Source: Spirochaetota bacterium
GTDB lineage: Bacteria; Spirochaetota; Spirochaetia; DSM-27196; PWMO01
Assembly: GCA_009908735.1 (NCBI GenBank)
Contig: JAAAOR010000069.1
Location: forward strand, 1 to 47,657
Reading direction: 5' to 3'
Length of the DNA stretch: 47,657 nucleotides
Below, in pieces: positions 14,872 to 21,269 of the stretch (within the stretch, counting starts at the first letter, position 1; the number at the start of each line of letters is the position of its first letter). The position numbers were made by a program, and so were the translations under genes. The notes below the pieces were generated by a model. It ran no database searches. It was not told where the DNA came from and was given only the letters and a program-made list of their open reading frames with translations.

Positions 14872-16326
14872 TTACTGCCCCTGCCCCAGAGAGAAACCAG
14901 GCTCGCCGTCGAAGGTATAGAGCTGCTCGGTTTTTATGATGTGAAAGCCGTGATCGTGGACCTTCTGAAGCAGGTCGATTATCTGCTGCTGAGTGACCTC
15001 GGGGCCGTCGATGTAGCCACCGAACCGGCATCGCCAGTGGTCGGTGCAGAACGTCTCCGGTGCGCCTTTCGGCCAGACCTTCAGGCCGCGGTTGGTGATC
15101 ATGGTCAGGGGGAGCTCCTCGAGACCCGCCTTCGCGAGTTTCTCGCCGAGGATGTTCGGTTCCCGGTTGTCCTCGGTCCAGTCGAGGAAGACGTCGACGC
15201 CGTGAAGCTCGCGCTTCGCCGGCGCGCGCGCGGGTAGCGATGCTGCGTCGGGGATGCCGGCGCGGCCCTCGTAGCTCACAGGCTCGAGGGTTTCGGGCCG
15301 CTGCCCGAGGCGCTCGATGATGGCATCGGCGAACTCCTTTGTGCCGACCTTCTGCTTGCTCACGCCGTCGCGGAAGATATCGTAGGTATGGATGCCCTCT
15401 TCGATGGTCTTGAGCCAGGCGTTGTGGACCCGCTCCGCGACTTTAGACTGGCCAATGTGAGCCATCATCATGATCCCGCCCTGCAGGAGACCCGAGGGGT
15501 TTGCAAGGTTTTGTCCCGCGCGGCGTGGGGCGGAGCCATGGATGGCTTCGAACATTGACGCGTGCTCACCGACGTTCGCGCTTCCCGCCATGCCGACCGA
15601 GCCGGCAATCTGCGCCGCAACGTCCGAGAGGATATCACCGTAGAGGTTCGGGAGGACGAGCACATCGAAGTTCTCCGGCTTGTCGGCCATTTTGGCCGCA
15701 CCGATGTCGACAATCCAGTGTTCGCTCTCGATATCCGGGTATTCGGCGGCGACCTCGTCGTAGACCTTGTGGAAGAGGCCGTCGGTCAGCTTCATGATGT
15801 TGTCTTTGGTGAAGCACGTCACCTTCTTGCGGCCGTTCGCCCGCGCGTACTCGAAGGCATAGCGAATGACGCGCTCGCTGCCGGGGCGAGAGATGAGCTT
15901 GAGGCACTGAAAGACCTCGTCGGTCTGGCGATGCTCGATACCGGCGTACAGGTCCTCCTCGTTCTCACGAATTACAACCAGATCTTGCTCGGGGTGTTTG
16001 GTCTCCACGAATGGCGCGAGGGCCCGCGCCGGCCGCACGTTGGCGTAGAGGCTGAGGGTTTTCCGGGTGGTGACGTTGATGCTCTTGTAGCCGCCCCCCT
16101 GGGGAGTGGTAAGCGGCGCCTTGAAAAAGACTTTCGTCCGGCGGATGGAATCCCAGAACGCAGGATCGATACCCGAGGTGTTTCCCGAGAGGTATACCTT
16201 CTCACCAACCGTCACCTCCTCGATATCCAGCTCCGCGCCGGCCTCCTGCAGGATACGAACGGATGCACTCATTATCTCCGGCCCGATGCCGTCACCGTAT
16301 GCCACCGTGATGGGCGTTGCGCTCAT
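14872..16326 (-). CDS. icd: NADP-type isocitrate dehydrogenase, Thermus-like long form
   Basis: A 484-residue decarboxylating dehydrogenase converting isocitrate to 2-oxoglutarate. Family landmarks are AYGDGIGPEIM at the N-terminus, LSLYANVRPARAL and VIRENEEDLYAGIEH in the substrate region, the metal-binding NLYGDILSDVAAQIAG and FEAIHGSAPR. The last ~145 residues form an extension after the catalytic core, as in the Thermus/Rickettsia-type enzymes of about 480-500 residues. The ATG at 16326 follows GAGGAG; a longer upstream frame lacks support. It has its own promoter (16378-16406) and terminator (14806-14851). NADP rather than NAD preference is from family only. Confidence 0.9.
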   Translation of the reverse strand: MSATPITVAYGDGIGPEIMSASVRILQEAGAELDIEEVTVGEKVYLSGNTSGIDPAFWDSIRRTKVFFKAPLTTPQGGGYKSINVTTRKTLSLYANVRPARALAPFVETKHPEQDLVVIRENEEDLYAGIEHRQTDEVFQCLKLISRPGSERVIRYAFEYARANGRKKVTCFTKDNIMKLTDGLFHKVYDEVAAEYPDIESEHWIVDIGAAKMADKPENFDVLVLPNLYGDILSDVAAQIAGSVGMAGSANVGEHASMFEAIHGSAPRRAGQNLANPSGLLQGGIMMMAHIGQSKVAERVHNAWLKTIEEGIHTYDIFRDGVSKQKVGTKEFADAIIERLGQRPETLEPVSYEGRAGIPDAASLPARAPAKRELHGVDVFLDWTEDNREPNILGEKLAKAGLEELPLTMITNRGLKVWPKGAPETFCTDHWRCRFGGYIDGPEVTQQQIIDLLQKVHDHGFHIIKTEQLYTFDGEPGFSLGQGQ

Positions 16327-16377
16327 TTCTGTCTCCTCGTGTGTATATTCCAGCCGCCGTACCGCGGTTGTTTCCGC

Positions 16378-16406
16378 ATCATACAAAACCTGAGTAGAAA
16401 TGTGAA
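16378..16406 (-). promoter_or_regulatory. Promoter of icd
   Basis: On the minus strand TTCACA (16401-16406), a 17-base spacer and TATGAT (16378-16383) lie about 52 bases before the icd start codon. Confidence 0.65.
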
Positions 16407-16449
16407 GTAAGATTCAGGAATGATCGTTTAGGTGAGGGTGGCCGCGCGT

Positions 16450-16478
16450 TTGACGAAGGCCCGGGAGAGGCGTATTTT
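16450..16478 (+). promoter_or_regulatory. Promoter of the pyp-pcl operon
   Basis: TTGACG (16450-16455), a 17-base spacer and TATTTT (16473-16478) lie about 32 bases upstream of the pyp ATG, back to back with the icd promoter. The short leader has AAGGAGA six bases before the ATG. Confidence 0.7.
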
Positions 16479-16510
16479 TACCAGCAGCTAAATGCATAAG
16501 GAGAGATAAG

Positions 16511-16888
16511 ATGGATATCGTAAAATTCGGGCAAGAAGACATCGAGAACTCGCTTTCGCAAATGGATGATAAGCAGCTTGACGACCTCGCCTTCGGCGCA
16601 ATTCAGCTGGACAAGGACGGAACCATTCTGCAGTACAATGCCGCCGAAGCAGACATCACCGGGCGCGATCCCGAGGCGGTGAAGGGTAAGAACTTTTTCA
16701 CCGATGTTGCGCCCTGCACCAACACTGACGAGTTCTTCGGAAAGTTTAAGCAAGGCGTCGACTCCGGTGAGTTGAACTCGCTTTTTGAATACACCTTCGA
16801 CTATCAGATGCAGCCGACGAAGGTGAAGGTCCACATGAAGAAGTCACTCGTCGGCGATAGCTACTGGGTGTTTGTAAAGCGAGTATAG
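16511..16888 (+). CDS. pyp: Photoactive yellow protein
   Basis: A 125-residue soluble PAS-fold blue-light receptor, exactly the length of Halorhodospira halophila PYP. Hand comparison with my recollection of that protein gives about 97 of 125 identical positions. Chromophore-pocket residues are all in register: Tyr42, Glu46, Thr50, Arg52, Cys69 (VAPCT, the thioester site for p-coumarate) and Met100. The PYP C-terminus YWVFVKRV is intact. One change next to the pocket is Ala at position 47, where the reference has Gly. The gene has its own promoter and a strong ribosome site and abuts the p-coumarate ligase gene that would activate its chromophore. In known PYPs, light isomerises the chromophore and starts a photocycle used in photosensing; what it signals to here is unknown. 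Confidence 0.97.
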   Translation: MDIVKFGQEDIENSLSQMDDKQLDDLAFGAIQLDKDGTILQYNAAEADITGRDPEAVKGKNFFTDVAPCTNTDEFFGKFKQGVDSGELNSLFEYTFDYQMQPTKVKVHMKKSLVGDSYWVFVKRV

Positions 16889-18187
16889 GTGATTGACCTC
16901 ACTACGAATGCGGTGACCCAAGTCATCCTCGACCTGGTAGATGAGACTACTCGCGAGGGGCGGGGCCGCAGTCTGCGAAGCGAGCTGGGATTTGACGCGT
17001 CGGATCCCGGCTCGTTTTCTCTTGGCGCCGATGGTGCCGCGCTCGATTCGCTGGAGTTGCTCACTGCGGCGGGTCGCGTCAACGAGTTTTTTCACCTCTA
17101 TGAAACGGGTGTGGAAGACCTGCTGCTGCGAAAACGCGAGGTTCGCGACTGGGCGGAGATCGCGAGAGCGGCACTTGGTGAAGGTGTCTCGGGGGTGACC
17201 TTTTCTACCTCGGGAACGACCGGAAGGCCGAAGCGCGTCACTCACTCGTGGGAATCGCTCGAGCAGGAAATCAGCTTCCTGGGAAATGTGTTCGATGGGC
17301 GCCGCCGGGTGATATCCACGGTGCCCGCCCATCACATTTACGGATTCCTCTTTACGGTGCTGCTTCCCGCACACGTTGATGTGCCCATGCTGAGTTTTAC
17401 GTGGGAAGACCTGGGTGAGCTCGCGGCACACGCCCAAGCCGGGGATCTTTTGGTCTCCCATCCCGCGCTGTGGCGCTACCTCTCACGCAGCGTCGGCGAT
17501 TGGCCGGGCGGTGTGTGGGGAACCTCATCGACGGCACCGCTTCCGGCGGATATCCATCGCGATCTCACCGCTGCTGGGCTCGAACGACTTTGGGAAATCT
17601 ACGGCTCAACCGAGACTGCCGGGGTGGGACTTCGGGAGGTGCCCGACGCGCCCTTTGAGCTCTTTTCCTACTTCTCGCGGCAGCCCGCCGGGAGCGCAGA
17701 TGCGCCCGCGACCGGGGATTCCGGGGCGGCTGAGGCTGGAGATGCCGCGGCGGCTGACGACCCCGCGGCGGCTCTTCTGCGCCGATCTCTACCCGACGGC
17801 AGGCACCGCACCGAGGAGCTGCGCGACCGCCTCGAATGGGTTGATGATCGTCGCTTCTATCCCCGCGGCAGGCTCGACCGGGTTGTGCAGGTTGGCGGTG
17901 AGAACGTGAGTCTCGAGCACGTGGAAGATGTGCTCGGTGGAATGCCCGGGGTCGAGCAGGCCATCGTCCGCGTGACGGAGGTCGACGGCGAGCCGAGGCT
18001 CAAGGCATTTCTCGTGACGCCGGCTGCTACAGCGGCGGCGACCGGGCCTCAGGCGCCGTCGCCCGAAGCGGTGGATGGCTATGCCCGTGAGAATCTGCGA
18101 GCGGTGGAACGGCCGGTGTCGGTGAGAATTGGGGATGACGTTCCCAGAAACGCCATGGGTAAGATCGTGGACTGGGAGCGGGAGTAA
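16889..18187 (+). CDS. pcl: p-Coumarate:CoA ligase-like AMP-forming enzyme of the PYP operon
   Basis: A 432-residue adenylate-forming enzyme. FSTSGTTGRPKR (105-116) is the AMP/phosphate-binding loop, EIYGSTETAG (236-245) the second signature, YPRGRLDRV (324-332) the hinge region and NAMGKIVD (421-428) the C-terminal lysine motif. Its place directly after pyp (GTG start touching the pyp TAG) identifies it as the ligase that activates p-coumarate for attachment to PYP Cys69. The region before the first motif is only ~100 residues, much shorter than in plant-type 4CL, and contains ALDSLELL (51-58) followed by a helical stretch ending VRDWAEIA, like an acyl carrier protein. Residues 265-297 are an Ala/Asp-rich insertion. 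No tyrosine ammonia-lyase gene is nearby. Confidence 0.88.
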   Translation: MIDLTTNAVTQVILDLVDETTREGRGRSLRSELGFDASDPGSFSLGADGAALDSLELLTAAGRVNEFFHLYETGVEDLLLRKREVRDWAEIARAALGEGVSGVTFSTSGTTGRPKRVTHSWESLEQEISFLGNVFDGRRRVISTVPAHHIYGFLFTVLLPAHVDVPMLSFTWEDLGELAAHAQAGDLLVSHPALWRYLSRSVGDWPGGVWGTSSTAPLPADIHRDLTAAGLERLWEIYGSTETAGVGLREVPDAPFELFSYFSRQPAGSADAPATGDSGAAEAGDAAAADDPAAALLRRSLPDGRHRTEELRDRLEWVDDRRFYPRGRLDRVVQVGGENVSLEHVEDVLGGMPGVEQAIVRVTEVDGEPRLKAFLVTPAATAAATGPQAPSPEAVDGYARENLRAVERPVSVRIGDDVPRNAMGKIVDWERE

Positions 18188-18263
18188 ACTTTATTGGGCG
18201 GCGGCCGGCAAGGACTGAAAGGCGTGGGCAGTTCAGATCCCTGGTCACGCGGGAGGAGCTATC

Positions 18264-19136
18264 ATGATACGACGAGTTATCACACTATCCATATTGCTGG
18301 TGTTTGCTGCGACAGGACTTGCCTTTAGCCGCGGTAGACCGGAGTCGGCGGGCTCGACTGCGTGGAGTCGCATCGAAGAGAGAGGAAGCATCGTGGTCGC
18401 CACCTCGGGGACACTGTTTCCGGCCTCGTTCTATAGCGAGGAGGATGAGCTCACCGGCTTTGACGTCGAGGTGATGCGTGCGGTGGCAGCCGAGCTTGGT
18501 TTAGAGGTCGACTTTCGCATCATGGCCTTCGATGCCATGCTCGGCGGCATACAGAGCGGGCAGGTCGACGCGGCGGTAAACGATGTCAATCGGACCGCCG
18601 AGCGAGACGAAATGGTCGACTTCTCCGAACCATACAAGTACTCTTTTGCCACGCTCATGGTACGAGAGAATGACCTCTCCGGAATCGAAACGGTCGAAGA
18701 CCTCGACGGCAAGGTTCACGCAGGCGAGGCGACGACCACGTTCTCACGGGTGATGCGCAGCTACGGCGCGGAGATCCTGACCTACGACAACGCCACGAAT
18801 GATCAGTACCTGAGGGATCTCGAGCTCGGCCGCACCGACGTCATCATGAACGACTACTACCTTCAGCGCCTCGCCATCCAGTTCATGCCCGAGTTCGACG
18901 TGACCCTCCATCCGGATCTGCGGTTCTGGCTCGAGCCCGCCGGAAGTCACATTGTCATTCCCGACGGCGCCGATGAGCTGAAGAGCCGGATCGACAACGC
19001 CCTCGCCGATTTGAAGGAAGAGGGCACGCTTGCCGAGATTTCGGCGAGCTTCTTTGACGGGGACGACGTCTCTACCCGGCCCGACGTAGAGGAAGAGGGG
19101 TTTATCGTTATCGACCTCGACGAGCTTCCCGAGTAG
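18264..19136 (+). CDS. Amino-acid ABC transporter substrate-binding protein (family 3)
   Basis: A 290-residue periplasmic protein with an N-terminal signal peptide (about 1-22). The mature domain has the family 3 landmarks: GSIVVATSGTLFPASF, LTGFDVEVMRAVAAELGLEV, FDAMLGGIQSGQVDAAVNDV and ERDEMVDFSEPY, as in polar amino-acid or cystine binding proteins. The ligand cannot be read from the sequence. No lipobox is seen. The last ~25 residues are acidic and extend beyond the usual end of the fold. A GGAGGAG ribosome site precedes the ATG. The likely partner permease is encoded tail-to-tail three bases away; no ATPase gene is nearby. Confidence 0.9.
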   Translation: MIRRVITLSILLVFAATGLAFSRGRPESAGSTAWSRIEERGSIVVATSGTLFPASFYSEEDELTGFDVEVMRAVAAELGLEVDFRIMAFDAMLGGIQSGQVDAAVNDVNRTAERDEMVDFSEPYKYSFATLMVRENDLSGIETVEDLDGKVHAGEATTTFSRVMRSYGAEILTYDNATNDQYLRDLELGRTDVIMNDYYLQRLAIQFMPEFDVTLHPDLRFWLEPAGSHIVIPDGADELKSRIDNALADLKEEGTLAEISASFFDGDDVSTRPDVEEEGFIVIDLDELPE

Positions 19137-19139
19137 ACT

Positions 19140-19880
19140 TTATTCCGCGGCGTGCGGGCCGCCTCGCGCCATGCCCCCGCCCGGTCCCCGTGCCGCCGGT
19201 CGCCCCCCACCGGGCGCGGCCATGGCCACGTCAAGCCGCCGTTCGAGGCGGTCCTGAAAGAGCGAGAAGAGACTGCAGACTGCCCAGTAAACCAGCGCGG
19301 CGGTGAGATACATCGTGAAGGTGTCGAAGGTGCGCCCGGCTACGATCTTTGCGTTAAGGAGCACCTCCTGCACGGTAATGACCGAGGCGAGCGAGGTGGC
19401 CTTAATGAGGTCAAGCATCACGTTTGAGAGGCTCGGAACCGCCACGCGGGCCGCCTGCGGAAGAACTACCTTGAACAGAATCTGCGCCTCCGACATCCCG
19501 AGGCTGCGCGCACTCTCCCATTGCCCCTTCGGCACCGAGAGGATCGCGCCGCGATCGATCTCGGCGATGAAGGCTGCGCTGTTAAGGCCGAAGGCGCCGA
19601 CGGCCGCGGCAACCGCCGTGAGCCCGATGCCGAGGCTGGGCAGACCGAAGTAGAAGAGAAAAAGCAGCACGAGCACCGGGGTTCCCCGCATAAAGGAAAT
19701 GTAGAGCCGCGCCGGGCCCTGCAGTACCCGGCGTCCCGACATCCGCGCCAGCGCGATCGGCAGTCCGAGCACCATGCCGGCGGTCATCGAGGCAACTGCT
19801 ATGACCACTGTGTAGCGCAGTCCCATGAGTACGAATGGAAGCGACTCTACCGCGAGGGCGGGGTCGAGGAATGATCTCAC
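19140..19880 (-). CDS. Amino-acid ABC transporter permease (HisM/GlnP type)
   Basis: A 246-residue inner-membrane permease with about five helices. It carries the family's ATPase-docking EAA loop (ESARSLGMSEAQILFKVVLPQA) and the FMRGTPVLVLLFLFYFGLP segment typical of polar amino-acid permeases. I chose the GTG at 19880 because AAGGAGGA lies six bases upstream; a TTG eight codons earlier has no site. The last ~28 residues are a Gly/Ala/Pro/Arg-rich tail unlike the family. It converges on the binding-protein gene, so the two subunits must be transcribed separately; the ATPase must be encoded elsewhere. Confidence 0.88.
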   Translation of the reverse strand: MRSFLDPALAVESLPFVLMGLRYTVVIAVASMTAGMVLGLPIALARMSGRRVLQGPARLYISFMRGTPVLVLLFLFYFGLPSLGIGLTAVAAAVGAFGLNSAAFIAEIDRGAILSVPKGQWESARSLGMSEAQILFKVVLPQAARVAVPSLSNVMLDLIKATSLASVITVQEVLLNAKIVAGRTFDTFTMYLTAALVYWAVCSLFSLFQDRLERRLDVAMAAPGGGRPAARGPGGGMARGGPHAAE

Positions 19881-19964
19881 CGGAGTCCTCCTTTCTCGGG
19901 ACAAGATACCGCCAATAGCGCCACTCGTGAGCTTTCTTCCGGCCGTATCCTCGAAGCGGAATCT

Positions 19965-20357
19965 TCAGCGTGAAGGTTGGACCCGAATGGCCGGAGACGT
20001 GCAGATAGGCGCGGCGATCTTACTGCTGACGCCAGGGGCCTCGCGGTGCCGTGCGATGGCGGCGCGTACTGCCCGTACAAGGATGCCGGAGCTTTGTGGC
20101 GCCGTTCCCATGACTCCGCACGAGCTGACCCCGTCTATTCGCCTCAGAGCGGGCTCCTCGTCGTAGCCCGTGTAGAATACCAGCGGAACTTCGAGCCGGG
20201 AAGCAATCTCGCGCGCCGCGTGCCCTCTATCTGTCTTGCCGGACCCGAACCAGATGTCCATGGGAACCAGACTGAAGACCTCCCCGCGGGCGAGGGTGTC
20301 GACGGTTGCGTCCGCGACCATAGCCTCTTCGTCGACGACCAGTATCCGATCACCCAT
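19965..20357 (-). pseudogene. Degenerate response-regulator receiver domain
   Basis: A 130-codon frame that reads as a decayed CheY-like receiver of the kind paired with PAS/HisKA_2 kinases. RILVVDEEAMVADAT supplies strand 1 and the acidic pair; PMDIWFGSGKTDRGHAAREI matches the phospho-acceptor region (usually LMDIDLG); PLVFYTGYDEEPALRRIDGV matches strand 4 and helix 4. The stretch between helix 1 and strand 3 is about 15-20 residues short, and the conserved Lys region reads VMGTAPQSS instead of a YVVKNS-like run. The last ~25 residues look random. It may be a remnant or a non-phosphorylated divergent receiver. The ribosome site is poor. Confidence 0.5.
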
Positions 20358-20532
20358 CGCTTTTCCCCGGGTAAGCTGTGGCACTATGGCCCACTAGTGT
20401 ATAAATGAAACTCACGTTATCAGCTTTTCTTTGTAAATCGGTAAAAATCAGCACGGTTTTCTTTTAAAATGAACGTTCGCACTGCCGGGGGCGAACTCCT
20501 GTTCATCAACCGGGCGCCCTTCCGTTACACTC

Positions 20533-20643
20533 ATGATCATGGTAGAGAAGAAATCGTGGCAGGGACGCGTGGAAAAGTACATCCTCTCCCATTCCGAAGG
20601 GACGGACCGCGAGGCTCTGAGAGCCGTTGGAAAGAATAGATGA
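20533..20643 (+). CDS. Possible small protein upstream of the DinB-family gene
   Basis: A 36-codon frame, basic and amphipathic (for example WQGRVEKYILSH), whose TGA overlaps the ATG of the next gene in an ATGA junction, as in translationally coupled pairs. No ribosome site precedes its ATG. A second open frame of 56 codons (20469-20639) covers the same DNA and ends directly before the DinB ATG, so which frame, if any, is translated is unclear. Confidence 0.25.
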   Translation: MIMVEKKSWQGRVEKYILSHSEGTDREALRAVGKNR

Positions 20644-21248
20644 CAAGCACAACCGGGCGACCGCGGCGGTATCCGTGGGAGCTTCCACAGTCATTTGCCA
20701 GCCGAGAGGTCGAGCAACACGTCGCCCTCATGGGCGAGCTGATCGAGCGGACTGCGGATCAGGTACAAGATCTCTCTCGGGAAGCACTCCGTTTCAGGCC
20801 GGAGGGTGTCCACTTCTCGATTGCCCGACTGGTGCTGCATATGACGGGAAGCGAATACGGGCAGATGCGCAATCTGTTGCCCGTGACGGGACCGCCAGGG
20901 GAGGGAGCGCACAGCATCGAGAAGACCGAACCGCAGCTGGAACCCGATATCCTATCGCGGCTTGATCACGGCGTTATTGACTCGACGGCGGCTATGCCCG
21001 AAAAGCTGTTTGACGCTGGGTTGCTGGTACAGACCATGCGAGACGTTCATCAGGGTTTCACTATTCCCGTCTGCCGCAGGGTGCCGGATCCCGAGGTGCG
21101 CCTCGCCGAGGCGTGTCGGTTTGAAACTCCCCGCGATCTTATTGCACACATGAACTGGCACTGGACGTACCACTCGGGGCAAGTCGGTTTGCTCAGGCTG
21201 CAATGGGGGGACGACTACGTCTGGACCCTGGCGGAGCGATCCCGGTGA
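20640..21248 (+). CDS. DinB-family protein
   Basis: A 202-residue protein of the DinB/YfiT four-helix-bundle family, which usually binds a metal through three histidines. The candidates lie in VLHMTGSEYGQMRN and in HMNWHWTYHSGQVGLLRL, the latter a typical DinB ending. Members include thiol-dependent transferases and many proteins of unknown role; the substrate here is unknown. The N-terminal ~20 residues are a polar extension. The upstream DNA (20385-20470) is A+T-rich and probably holds the promoter. It converges on metE with a gap of about 20 bases. Confidence 0.75.
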   Translation: MTSTTGRPRRYPWELPQSFASREVEQHVALMGELIERTADQVQDLSREALRFRPEGVHFSIARLVLHMTGSEYGQMRNLLPVTGPPGEGAHSIEKTEPQLEPDILSRLDHGVIDSTAAMPEKLFDAGLLVQTMRDVHQGFTIPVCRRVPDPEVRLAEACRFETPRDLIAHMNWHWTYHSGQVGLLRLQWGDDYVWTLAERSR

Positions 21249-21269
21249 TCTGCTCGCCGTATCCTACCG

